The notes below the pieces were generated by a model. The model saw only the letters and a list, made by a program, of their open reading frames with translations. It was not told the origin of the DNA and did not search any database. Shown here in pieces: positions 1-7,750 of a DNA stretch of 10,403 nucleotides. The stretch lies in the NCBI GenBank assembly GCA_016764115.1, contig JAESSM010000029.1:2755-13157 (forward strand). Reading direction: 5' to 3'. Every line of letters starts with the position of its first letter. Position 1 is the stretch's first letter. Position numbers and translations under genes: made by a program. This DNA comes from Bacteroidia bacterium (GTDB lineage: Bacteria > Bacteroidota > Bacteroidia > JAESSM01 > NORP286).

Positions 1-359
1 ATTTCGATTAATTTTTCGGCTTCAATGGCAATTTCCTCATTCTCTGCAGCTATTAAAAAAATCGCCTGGCCAATAAAATGCACTTCATCCACAGCCAGGA
101 CAGGTTCATCATGGATCACAGGACCCATCTGGTTTTCACCCGGAATATCTTTATAATTAAGCACTGCTTCCACTCCATCCAAATCCTGTGCTTTTGATAA
201 ATCAAGTGATTTGATCTTCGCATGGGCATAAGGGCTGTAGACGACTCGACCATGCAATAATTGCTCACTTACAAGCATATCATCTATATACACAGCCTCC
301 CCAGTTACGTGGTACGCTGCACTTTCATGCTCAATCTTATTTAATTGATCATTACTCAT
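1..359 (-). CDS. xdhB: Xanthine dehydrogenase-family molybdopterin-binding subunit, N-terminal part
   Basis: This is the first 119 codons of the large Moco-binding subunit; the rest lies beyond the left edge of the window. The visible part matches the alpha/beta-hammerhead domain that opens this family. It has H11-E-S-A-A followed by the family signature GEAVYIDD (residues 20-27), then HGRVVYSPYAHAKI (36-49), and then FIGQAIFLIAAENEEIA (95-111), which corresponds to the usual 'G(Q/E)P(V/I)..V.A.....A' strand. The ATG at 359-357 overlaps the end of xdhA by 8 bases, within AATGAGTAA, so translation is probably coupled. The mature enzyme would hydroxylate purines or aldehydes in the cytoplasm and pass electrons through the 2Fe-2S clusters and FAD of XdhA. 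The active-site Glu and Moco-binding regions are off-window, so the substrate cannot be judged. Confidence 0.93.
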   Translation of the reverse strand, partial: MSNDQLNKIEHESAAYHVTGEAVYIDDMLVSEQLLHGRVVYSPYAHAKIKSLDLSKAQDLDGVEAVLNYKDIPGENQMGPVIHDEPVLAVDEVHFIGQAIFLIAAENEEIAIEAEKLIE

Positions 360-1803
360 TGACAACTGATAATTGACAAGTCTCTGTCCAAAATTTTAAC
401 AATAAATTTCTCGCCATAACACGCCTTGCATCTGCTCCTGATCTTGCATCGGAAATTGGTGTAAATTCTTCGTCTATCAAATTCATTGCTTCCTCCACAT
501 TTTCTCTTGACCATTCCTTTCCGGTCAAATAAGACTCCGCTTTTTTGGCGCTTTTTGTTAAAGCGGCCATCCCACCGTAGGCTAAACAAATCTCTTCAAC
601 AATATTTTCGCTATTTGTTTTCAACCTTGCTCCAATGCTAACTGTAGATATATCAAGGTCTTTTCTTTTTGAAATTTTGTATGATTTATAATTAACTCCA
701 TCTAATTGTCTTGGTATTCTTATTTCCTTAATGATCTCATTGTCCATCATTTGTGTTTCGTGATAGCCGGTTATAAAGTCATCCATCTTAAATTCTCTTT
801 GACCATCAACACTCGTCAAAACTATAGTAGCATCGTAAGCCATCAATACTGGAGGAGTATCCCCAATCGGTGAAGCCGAAGCTACATTGCCTCCCAATGT
901 TGCTAAATTTCTGATCTGTACAGAGCCAAAGACAGCCAACATATCATACATCGCAGGGAAATTTTGTTGACTAACAGTTTTGACATCCTCCAAGCTCACT
1001 CCCGCACCAAAGGTTATGTGTTCATCTTCTTCAATAATTTGATTCAAATCAACAACCATTGAAAGATCAATGATCTTCTCCAACAATTGATTTTGTTTGG
1101 TAACTTTTAGTGCGATATCTGTCGCGCCATTGATAACTATTGCATCGGGGTGATCACTTTTCAACTGAACCGCCTCTTGAATTGTTGCCGGTAAAAAGTA
1201 TTCTTGAATAGAAGTTTTAATGCTGATCTGATTAGAGCAATCAATTTTTGATATCAATTCAACCACTTTTGATTCTGACACTGTGATATCATCTTTTCCG
1301 TTATGTACACAAGATTTTGCAGCAGCTTCAACAATTGAACGATAACCGGTACACCTGCAAAGATTCCCGGTTAAAGCATCATCAATAATTTCACGAGATG
1401 GTTCATTGTGGTTTTTATATAAAGCAAAAAGCGATGTAATAAATCCGGGAGTACAATACCCACATTGGCTGCCATCGGTATCGACCATAGCCTGCTGCAC
1501 TACATGCATATTATCCGAATTACCTATACATTCAACTGTAATTAGCTGTTTTCCATGAATCATGGGTAGAAAGATCAAACAAGAATCAACAGCCTTATAA
1601 CTAATTTTTCCATCTTTCAATTCTCCCAAGACAGTTGTACATGCTCCACAATCTCCTTCAGCACAACCTTCCTTAACTCCTTTATGATTGGGTAATTCCC
1701 TTAAATAATTTAGAACTGTAGTAGTTGGCTTAATATCATGAAAATCAATTTCAACGATTTTGCCATCAAGAATAAAAGAAATGGTGGAGTTCTTATTGCT
1801 CAT
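352..1803 (-). CDS. xdhA: Xanthine dehydrogenase small subunit: fused 2Fe-2S and FAD-binding protein
   Basis: This 483-residue electron-transfer subunit of a molybdenum hydroxylase has the bacterial XdhA layout. The plant-type ferredoxin domain (about 6-90) carries C47, C52, C55 and C75. The second 2Fe-2S domain (about 90-165) carries C114-GY-C117 and C149-R-C151 in NLCRCTGYRSIVEA. The FAD domain (about 200-370) carries INGATDIAL (224-232) and QIRNLATLGGNVASASPIGD (296-315), the pyrophosphate- and isoalloxazine-binding loops of the CO-dehydrogenase-flavoprotein fold. A C-terminal flavoprotein domain runs from about 375 to 475. All eight cluster cysteines are present and nothing looks truncated. 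Its length is near the usual 460-490. The ATG is at 1803-1801, with a candidate -7 box 19 bp upstream. It overlaps xdhB downstream and sits 218 bp after xdhC. Fusion of the FeS and FAD domains favours an XDH-like enzyme over three-subunit CO/aldehyde dehydrogenases, but purine specificity is inferred. Confidence 0.96.
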   Translation of the reverse strand: MSNKNSTISFILDGKIVEIDFHDIKPTTTVLNYLRELPNHKGVKEGCAEGDCGACTTVLGELKDGKISYKAVDSCLIFLPMIHGKQLITVECIGNSDNMHVVQQAMVDTDGSQCGYCTPGFITSLFALYKNHNEPSREIIDDALTGNLCRCTGYRSIVEAAAKSCVHNGKDDITVSESKVVELISKIDCSNQISIKTSIQEYFLPATIQEAVQLKSDHPDAIVINGATDIALKVTKQNQLLEKIIDLSMVVDLNQIIEEDEHITFGAGVSLEDVKTVSQQNFPAMYDMLAVFGSVQIRNLATLGGNVASASPIGDTPPVLMAYDATIVLTSVDGQREFKMDDFITGYHETQMMDNEIIKEIRIPRQLDGVNYKSYKISKRKDLDISTVSIGARLKTNSENIVEEICLAYGGMAALTKSAKKAESYLTGKEWSRENVEEAMNLIDEEFTPISDARSGADARRVMARNLLLKFWTETCQLSVVNE

Positions 1804-1822
1804 CTTTTATGGGAAGGTATAT

Positions 1823-1830
1823 CAAAAATA
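1823..1830 (-). promoter_or_regulatory. Candidate Bacteroidota -7 box for xdhA
   Basis: The minus strand reads TATTTTTG here, an exact match to TAnnTTTG, the -7 element of Bacteroidota primary-sigma promoters. It lies 19 bases before the xdhA ATG, which would give a very short leader. No TTG lies 19-21 bases upstream; that spot is occupied by one arm of the inverted repeat. An eight-base degenerate match in AT-rich DNA can arise by chance. Confidence 0.35.
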
Positions 1831-1836
1831 TTGTAT

Positions 1837-1916
1837 TGTCATCCTGAATGAAATGAAGGATCTATTAACACAGTCGCGATTTAGAAACAAGATTCTTCAC
1901 TATGTTCAGAATGACA
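1837..1916. repeat. Imperfect 27-bp inverted repeat (REP-like hairpin) between xdhC and xdhA
   Basis: The left arm, 1837-1863, begins TGTCATCCTGAATG and ends GAAGGATCT. The right arm, 1890-1916, read as its reverse complement, begins TGTCATTCTGAACA and ends GAAGAATCT. The arms agree at 21 of 27 positions and enclose a 26-base spacer. The consensus resembles a dispersed palindrome often seen in intergenic regions of Bacteroidota and some other phyla; that comparison is from memory. It lies in the 218-bp gap between two genes of one strand, so RNA read through from xdhC would fold into a long hairpin ahead of xdhA. This could stabilise, attenuate or partly terminate the message. The remainder of the gap (1917-2021) shows nothing recognisable. 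Confidence 0.8.
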
Positions 1917-2021
1917 GGGACCTTTGGTGCTTTTGATACTCACTTTTCAATATAAATTAACCGATAGTAAATATATAGAAAAATTACCTTAAAAGAAGTA
2001 CAAAGGGTCACGGAAACCTTT

Positions 2022-2783
2022 CTATAGTTTATTCCTTATATCAATCAACTTGGCTAGTATGGCTATAGCAATTTCTTCAGGAGATTGAACCTTTATGCTC
2101 ACACCCATAGGCCAATCTATGTTTTTCATCTCTTTTGCGGATAAAATATTTCCAGCTTTAAATGTTTTTTTAGCAACTTCAACTTTCCGCTCACTTCCGA
2201 TCATGCCTAAATAAGCATGAGGCTGTTTCGCGCAATATGAAACAATCTCTCTATCATAAGCATGATTGTGGGTAATGACACAAACAAAGGTATTCTTATC
2301 AAAGTCCAGTTCCTTAGTTGCTCTTTTATGCTTTTTGTTGATGAGACTACATCCTTTTATTTTGAGATTGTCAAATGCATCATCACGTTCATCTACTAAT
2401 GTAACTCCAAAGTCAAGCTCTGAAGAGAATTTTGCCAGTGCCTTCCCAATATGGCCTGCTCCGAAAATGTAAAGTTTTTTCTTATTCACAATTGGTTCGA
2501 TAAATATTTCAACTGTTCCACCACAGCACATGCCATGATCATGTACCAAAGCATGACTAAATATTGCAGGCTTTTTTTTTTGAATTACTGTTAACGCATT
2601 TTCAATTACTTTTTTCTCAAGGCTTCCACCTCCAATGGTTCCGAATATTTTTCCAGAATCACAAACGATCATTTTAGCTCCTGCTTTTTGTGGTGTGGAG
2701 CCCTTCGTGTTCACAACCGTACACAACACTGCTAGTTGTGTGGAATTTTCAATTTCAGATATTTTTTCAAAGATACTCTGCAT
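2022..2783 (-). CDS. xdhC: XdhC/CoxI-family molybdenum cofactor maturation and insertion factor
   Basis: Proteins of this family bind Moco, help its sulfuration and deliver it to the XDH large subunit; they are not part of the mature enzyme. The N-terminal XdhC/CoxI domain shows KGSTPQKAGAKMIV (27-40), GTIGGGSLE (48-56) and MCCGGTVEIFIEP (85-97). The C-terminal Rossmann-like domain shows LYIFGAGHIGKALA (104-117), the acidic strand end TLVDERDDAF (128-137), THNHAYD (171-177), YLGMIGSERK (191-200) and the closing QSPEEIAIAILAKLI. The reading frame is open nine bases further up to a TTG at 2792, but the ATG at 2783-2781 gives a normal 253-residue protein and is preferred. It is the first gene of the minus-strand xdh group and is divergent from moaA. 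A run of ten adenines encodes QKKK at about residues 68-71. Confidence 0.93.
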   Translation of the reverse strand: MQSIFEKISEIENSTQLAVLCTVVNTKGSTPQKAGAKMIVCDSGKIFGTIGGGSLEKKVIENALTVIQKKKPAIFSHALVHDHGMCCGGTVEIFIEPIVNKKKLYIFGAGHIGKALAKFSSELDFGVTLVDERDDAFDNLKIKGCSLINKKHKRATKELDFDKNTFVCVITHNHAYDREIVSYCAKQPHAYLGMIGSERKVEVAKKTFKAGNILSAKEMKNIDWPMGVSIKVQSPEEIAIAILAKLIDIRNKL

Positions 2784-2855
2784 AGCAACCAATTTTAAAA
2801 TTAGTAATTATTGAAGAACTTTAAAATTGAAGTTCGAAATTATGCTGCTTATTGT

Positions 2856-2863
2856 TAAATTTG
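2856..2863 (+). promoter_or_regulatory. Candidate Bacteroidota -7 box for moaA
   Basis: TAAATTTG is an exact TAnnTTTG match, 22 bases before the moaA ATG, inside the 102-bp divergent xdhC-moaA intergenic region. The nearest upstream TTG (2827-2829) is separated by 26 bases, longer than the usual 19-21, so the -33 element is poor. The opposite strand has a near match, TAATTTCG, at 2842-2835 that could serve xdhC. Neither is certain. Confidence 0.4.
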
Positions 2864-2885
2864 GGTTTGATTAAGTGCTATAAGT

Positions 2886-3878
2886 ATGTCCACAACAAAA
2901 CTACAGGATAAATTTGGAAGAATACATGATTATTTGCGCATTTCATTAACTGAAAAGTGCAATTTACGATGCAGTTATTGTATGCCTGAGGAAGGTGTTC
3001 AATTATCTCCTCGTGATTCAATTTTATCAGCTCAAGAAATTTATGACATCGCAAATATTTTCATTGGATTAGGAATAAACAAGATCAGATTAACTGGTGG
3101 TGAACCTCTGATCAGAAAAGATTTTAAAGATATCATCAAGGCACTTAGCACATTGCCCATTAAACTTACAATGACCACCAATGCCTTGTTAGTTGATAAA
3201 TTTATTGACGACTTAAAAAAATGCGGTATTACTTCACTTAATGTGAGTTTAGATACTTTAAATCCTGCTAAATTTCAACAAATTACTAAAAGGGATAAGT
3301 TCCAACAAACAATTGACAATATCAACCTGCTGATCAAAAACGGATTTCATGTAAAGATCAATGTAGTTTTAATGAAGGGTTTCAATGAAAATGAGATCCT
3401 GGATTTTGTGAATTGGACTAAAAAGGACAACATTCATATTCGATTCATTGAATTTATGCCCTTTGATGGAAATAAATGGGAATGGAACAGAATAATTTCT
3501 CTTAAAGAAATTTTAGATATGATCGATGCCCAACATAAGGTTATAAAGCTACTTGACGGTAAAAACTCAACTTCAAAAGCGTATCAAGTTCTAGGATATA
3601 ACGGAACATTTGCTGTCATTAGTTCTATGACCAACCACTTTTGTGGATCGTGCAATAGGTTAAGGTTAACAGCCAATGGCAAGATGAAGAATTGTTTGTT
3701 TTCCAATGAGGAAGTCGATCTGCTCACACCTTTCAGAAATGAAAAAGACATTACCCCTTTGATCCAGAATTGTTTGATAAAGAAAAACTCCAAACATGGT
3801 GGTATAAAAGAACTTTCCAAACTAAATTACGATGATCCATTGATGTCACAGAGAAGCATGATAACTATAGGAGGATAA
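2886..3878 (+). CDS. moaA: GTP 3',8-cyclase MoaA (radical SAM, molybdopterin synthesis)
   Basis: MoaA catalyses the first step of molybdenum cofactor synthesis: radical conversion of GTP to 3',8-cyclo-7,8-dihydro-GTP, which MoaC turns into cyclic pyranopterin monophosphate. The 330-residue length is typical. The radical-SAM 4Fe-4S motif is C25-NLR-C29-SY-C32, followed by the SAM-binding LTGGEPLIRKDF (69-80). The second, GTP-binding 4Fe-4S cluster is carried by C253-GS-C256 and C270 in the segment CGSCNRLRLTANGKMKNCLF. The protein ends in Gly-Gly, the conserved C-terminal motif needed for catalysis. No other moa, mog or moe gene is in view. It lies 104 bp before a run of genes containing two Moco enzymes, so it may support that run, but the gap leaves co-transcription open. 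The intergenic stretch after it is low-complexity and AT-rich, with no evident terminator. Confidence 0.97.
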   Translation: MSTTKLQDKFGRIHDYLRISLTEKCNLRCSYCMPEEGVQLSPRDSILSAQEIYDIANIFIGLGINKIRLTGGEPLIRKDFKDIIKALSTLPIKLTMTTNALLVDKFIDDLKKCGITSLNVSLDTLNPAKFQQITKRDKFQQTIDNINLLIKNGFHVKINVVLMKGFNENEILDFVNWTKKDNIHIRFIEFMPFDGNKWEWNRIISLKEILDMIDAQHKVIKLLDGKNSTSKAYQVLGYNGTFAVISSMTNHFCGSCNRLRLTANGKMKNCLFSNEEVDLLTPFRNEKDITPLIQNCLIKKNSKHGGIKELSKLNYDDPLMSQRSMITIGG

Positions 3879-3982
3879 AAGTTTTGAGTGAGGAGTAATG
3901 AGTTATGTGTCCATTATAATATCTTAATTCTTCGATCTTTGAAATCTTTAAATTTTAAAATCATTCAATTTTAAATCAACCA

Positions 3983-6145
3983 ATGTCTGTCGGAGGACTC
4001 ACTTCTATAAAATACACATGGAAAGTTGCCAAAAAAGTTGGCATTTTTAAATTTTATAAATCCCTCTCTTCTAAAAATACTTGCAAGACCTGCGCCTACG
4101 GAATGGGTGGTCAAAAAGGCGGAATGGTAAATGAAGCCGGTACTATATTGGAATTTTGCAAAAAAAGTGTTCAAGCGCAGCTAACTGACTTGCAAGGTGA
4201 GATCCCTTTGTCCTTTTTAGAAAAGAATAGTATTAGCGATCTGAAAAAGTTAAGTGGAAGGGAATTGGAAAAACTTGGACGGTTCAACCACCCTCTTTAT
4301 AAAGACAAAAATGACGCCCATTATAAACCCATTTCTTGGGATGATGCCCTCAGCAAGATCATTAACAAACTAAAAGAAACTACTCCTGATCGCTCGTTCT
4401 ATTACAGTTCCGGCCGTTCATCTAACGAAGCAGCGTTTATTCTCCAATTGTTTGCCCGAATATATGGCACCAACAATATCAATAACTGCTCCTATTTTTG
4501 TCACCAGGCAAGTGGAGTTGGTATTAATTCGACAATTGGTACAGGGACTGCCACTATTCAGCTTTCAGACCTCAAAAAAACCGACCTGATATTCGTGATC
4601 GGTGCAAATCCTGCATCCAACCATCCCCGGTTTGTAACTGAGTTAATGCATTGCCGAAGACGAGGAGGAAAAGTGATCATTATTAATCCCGCCAAAGAAG
4701 CTGGTTTGGTAAAATTCACAGTTCCAAGTGATGTTCGATCAATGTTATCAGGAGGCTCCGCAATAGCCTCTGAATACATCCAGCCAAATATTGGTGGAGA
4801 TATCGCTTTATTAAAAGGAATTGCAAAGATCATTATCGAACAAGATAAATATGACAACGATTTTATCAATAACTACACCAATGGATTTGAAGATCATAAA
4901 AACGATATTGTCAGTTCATCCTGGGAAGAAATAGTTGAGAATTCAGGAATCTCAAAAGTAGAAATTGAAAAGATTGCCAACATCTACATTCATTCAAAAA
5001 ACACAGTATTTGCATGGGCGATGGGCATTACTCATCACGACCATGGAGTTGAAAATGTAGAAGCAATTGTAAATCTTGCACTTTTAAGAGGCATGATAGG
5101 ACGACATTATGCGGGCTTACTTCCACTTCGAGGTCATAGCAATGTTCAGGGAATAGGTTCAGTAGGTGTCACTCCAGCCTTAAAAGAGAAAGTTTTCAAT
5201 AACATTGAATCTCAATTAGGCATAAAATTACCTACCCAGACGGGTATGGATACCATGGCTTGCATACATGCTGCACAAAAAGGAGAAATTGATTTTGCAT
5301 TCTTACTTGGAGGTAACCTTTATAGTGCGAATCCCGACCATAAATATGTAGAAGATGCTTTTAATAAAATACAATTTAAGGTTTATGTAAGTACTACAAT
5401 GAATGCAGGCCATGTAAATGGTGTTAATCAGGAAGCATTAATTCTTCCCTGTGCTGCAAGGGATGAAGAAAAGCAACCTACTACACAAGAATCCATGTTT
5501 AATTTTATCAGGATGAGTGATGGTGGAATTGTGAGACTTAATAATGTTAGATCGGAAGTAGATATTATCAGTGATATTGCCATCGGTGTAATAGAAGAAG
5601 AAAAGGTAAATTTTAAAGAGTTTAAGAATCACCAAAACATCAGGAAAAGTATAGGAGCAATTATCCCGGGGTTTTACAAACTAAAAGATATTGACGAAAC
5701 AAAGGAGGAGTTTCAAATAGAAGGAAGGACTTTCCACAAACCTGAATTCGCTACTGCTGATAAAAAAGCCAATTTTAAAGTGATTTCAATTCCAAAGTTA
5801 AAAGGAAATTCGGATAGTTTTAGAATGATGACGGTAAGAAGCGAAGGGCAATTCAATACCATTGTTTATGAAAATACTGATATATTTAGAGGTCAAATTG
5901 AACGCTGGATCGTAATGATGAACAAGGATGATATCAAAGATCTAGGCTTGCAAGAGAACGACATTGTCTCATTAAAAAATGAAACAGGATCTATGTCGGG
6001 TGTAAAAGTTAGGGAATTTGATATTAAGAAAGGAAACATATTAACCTATTTTCCTGAAAGCAACGTATTGATACCTACTAAAACTGATGAAAGAAGTAAA
6101 ACACCTTCTTTTAAATCAGTTGAAGTAAAAATCATTTTGAAATAA
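3983..6145 (+). CDS. FdhF/YdeP-family molybdopterin oxidoreductase (formate-dehydrogenase-like alpha subunit)
   Basis: This 720-residue bis-molybdopterin protein belongs to the FdhF/YdeP clade, whose physiological substrate is unsettled. Near the N-terminus C34-KT-C37 and C59 stand in for the longer cysteine signature of true formate dehydrogenases; E. coli YdeP has the same spacing, with CPGC followed by FC. Then come PISWDDALSKI (116-126), SSGRSSNEAAF (142-152) and NCSYFCHQASGVGI (168-181). In the last of these, C173 followed by His occupies the place of the Mo-ligating Cys or Sec of FdhF. Later family landmarks are GANPASNHPRF, INPAKEAGL (235-242), RGHSNVQG, and near the C-terminus TYFPESNVLIP in the molydopterin-dinucleotide-binding domain. 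No Tat signal is present, so it is probably cytoplasmic. No separate FeS, cytochrome or FdhD partner is encoded nearby. The ATG follows 104 bp of AT-rich DNA, and the next gene starts 16 bp after its stop. Confidence 0.92.
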   Translation: MSVGGLTSIKYTWKVAKKVGIFKFYKSLSSKNTCKTCAYGMGGQKGGMVNEAGTILEFCKKSVQAQLTDLQGEIPLSFLEKNSISDLKKLSGRELEKLGRFNHPLYKDKNDAHYKPISWDDALSKIINKLKETTPDRSFYYSSGRSSNEAAFILQLFARIYGTNNINNCSYFCHQASGVGINSTIGTGTATIQLSDLKKTDLIFVIGANPASNHPRFVTELMHCRRRGGKVIIINPAKEAGLVKFTVPSDVRSMLSGGSAIASEYIQPNIGGDIALLKGIAKIIIEQDKYDNDFINNYTNGFEDHKNDIVSSSWEEIVENSGISKVEIEKIANIYIHSKNTVFAWAMGITHHDHGVENVEAIVNLALLRGMIGRHYAGLLPLRGHSNVQGIGSVGVTPALKEKVFNNIESQLGIKLPTQTGMDTMACIHAAQKGEIDFAFLLGGNLYSANPDHKYVEDAFNKIQFKVYVSTTMNAGHVNGVNQEALILPCAARDEEKQPTTQESMFNFIRMSDGGIVRLNNVRSEVDIISDIAIGVIEEEKVNFKEFKNHQNIRKSIGAIIPGFYKLKDIDETKEEFQIEGRTFHKPEFATADKKANFKVISIPKLKGNSDSFRMMTVRSEGQFNTIVYENTDIFRGQIERWIVMMNKDDIKDLGLQENDIVSLKNETGSMSGVKVREFDIKKGNILTYFPESNVLIPTKTDERSKTPSFKSVEVKIILK

Positions 6146-6161
6146 CTCCACGTCCAATTAA

Positions 6162-7736
6162 ATGAAGTCTACAATATCATTCAGGATAATTCTCTTGGTA
6201 TGTTTATCACTAAACATATCTGCACAAAATAATTTTTATCTACAACCCTCAATTGGTATGGGGTTGGCTTTCACTAAAATACATTATAACATTGGTGATG
6301 ACGAAAACTTAAAAGCAAGACCCGGGTTTTCTTCATCCTTTTCTTTACTCTTCCAATATGAAAGAAAAAAGAAGCATTCATTTGAAACAGGGATTCAAGG
6401 AGTTTTCAGACAACACCGCGGTATTTATCCAGAAAAGCTATTTACAACTCCAATATTAACAAACAGATATTTTTCTGAATGGCTTAACACCGTAAGAATA
6501 CCAATAAATTACCTTTATAAAAAAAACATTTCAAAAAAAAACAAGCTCACTTTTTTGTATGGTGGGTTAGGGTTTGGCATTGATTTTCTTTCAAGCTATT
6601 CCGGCAGGTCAGGCCATGGTATTATTATTAGAGATGATAGCACTCTTTCTGAATATACGACTTTTAATTATGAAACTAAAATCAAATTATTACCAAGTTT
6701 GTCAACTATTATTGGATTAGAAAAAACTTTTAGAAATTCTTCCAGGTTAAATCTTCGTTTTGAATATACACACGGACTAAAATATGCGTTAACCGGGAAA
6801 TTTAGGTATTGGCAAGGACAAGAACGTGACTTTTCTGATCCAGATCCATTTCCTGGAATAGCCCCAACAGAAGAATACGATATAAGCATTAAAGGTACAT
6901 ATGCCATTATTCATCTCGGTTATATGTTCAGTTTTAAAAGACCTGACACATTAAAACAATATCGAACTAAGAAATTAGAGTATATCACTAATGACCCAAA
7001 AGATGCAAAACGTACCATGTTATATAATTTCACTCACTATAAACTCAACCTGAATCACAATTATTCATTAAGCAATGCTATACATACAGCAGGGCTTGGT
7101 CAGGTTAGATCTTTTCCTGCTCCAGGAATTGCAATAGGCTTTGGGCCGGTTTTATATTTTCTTCCGCAATATGGCATTTCACCATATATCAACCTAGGCC
7201 TTATGAGTACAGGAATATACTCGGATGCGGATTATTTTGCTGATGAATCAATTTCGACATCAGATAATTACGAGATCATAAGCAATGTACTCATTGAGTT
7301 TGGATTAAATACATTACATGCATTTCCTATTACTCAAAACAAATCAATTTATACCGAAATAGGCGGTTCCGCTATATTCTATGGAAGATATGGCATGAGT
7401 AGTAGCTATTCATTTTTTGACCAAAACCGGGTTATCCAAAGAATTTTCCGAATAAGGGTCGATCATGGGATTATCAGTCCAGCATATTTTATCAATATCG
7501 GTTCCGGGCTAAAGAAGGAAATCAAAAATAAAAATTATTGGTTGCTAGGCGTACATTATTCTCAAGGTTTTCAACCTATTTTAACCGGAACTTTTGAGTT
7601 CTTTAGAGATAATATGCCTATAGGCCAAGGGATTTATGAGAGCAATGGCTCTAACTACTCAATTAAACTGAGTTATATTTTTGCAAGATCTAAAAAATTG
7701 AAAAAACAAATTCTTAAATTTGAAAATGCAAAATAA
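6162..7736 (+). CDS. Outer-membrane beta-barrel-like protein with two tandem barrel halves
   Basis: I do not recognise a named family for this 524-residue protein. It starts with a Sec signal peptide (charged MKSTISFR, hydrophobic IILLVCLSL, cleavage near ISAQ at 19-22). The remainder alternates short amphipathic, aromatic-rich strands with turns rich in Gly, Asn and Ser, as in Bacteroidota outer-membrane barrels. The protein seems duplicated. GLEKTFRN...YTHGLKYALTGKF (185-214) aligns without gaps to GLKKEIKN...YSQGFQPILTGTF (449-478), an offset of 264. YGGLGFG (133-139) corresponds to EIGGSAI (399-405). The first half closes with a strand ending HLGYMFSF (251-258) and the second with KLSYIFAR (502-509), followed by a basic tail. 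It sits between the YdeP-like gene and the 141-residue gene, 16 and 14 bp away, so it is probably co-transcribed. Its role is unknown; porin-like passage or surface assembly is possible but not shown. It contains A8 and A9 tracts near 6519-6541. Confidence 0.75.
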   Translation: MKSTISFRIILLVCLSLNISAQNNFYLQPSIGMGLAFTKIHYNIGDDENLKARPGFSSSFSLLFQYERKKKHSFETGIQGVFRQHRGIYPEKLFTTPILTNRYFSEWLNTVRIPINYLYKKNISKKNKLTFLYGGLGFGIDFLSSYSGRSGHGIIIRDDSTLSEYTTFNYETKIKLLPSLSTIIGLEKTFRNSSRLNLRFEYTHGLKYALTGKFRYWQGQERDFSDPDPFPGIAPTEEYDISIKGTYAIIHLGYMFSFKRPDTLKQYRTKKLEYITNDPKDAKRTMLYNFTHYKLNLNHNYSLSNAIHTAGLGQVRSFPAPGIAIGFGPVLYFLPQYGISPYINLGLMSTGIYSDADYFADESISTSDNYEIISNVLIEFGLNTLHAFPITQNKSIYTEIGGSAIFYGRYGMSSSYSFFDQNRVIQRIFRIRVDHGIISPAYFINIGSGLKKEIKNKNYWLLGVHYSQGFQPILTGTFEFFRDNMPIGQGIYESNGSNYSIKLSYIFARSKKLKKQILKFENAK

Positions 7737-7750
7737 TCATCATTAGAACT

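Noticed and set aside
2784..2792. Upstream TTG start for xdhC, adding three residues
   Set aside because: The ATG nine bases downstream gives a normal family N-terminus, and there is no ribosome-binding signal favouring the TTG.
3934..3941. GATCTTTG as a promoter -7 box for the YdeP-like gene
   Set aside because: The first base departs from TAnnTTTG and no TTG lies at the right distance upstream; the match is too weak in AT-rich DNA.
3947..3978. Two adjacent imperfect copies of TTTAAATTTTAAAATCA / TTCAATTTTAAATCA before the YdeP-like gene
   Set aside because: They are low-complexity AT-rich sequence with only two degenerate units; I cannot separate them from compositional noise.
4558..4869. 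Minus-strand open frame of 103 codons opposite the YdeP-like gene
   Set aside because: It is a shadow of a clearly conserved molybdopterin oxidoreductase region, with no recognisable product.
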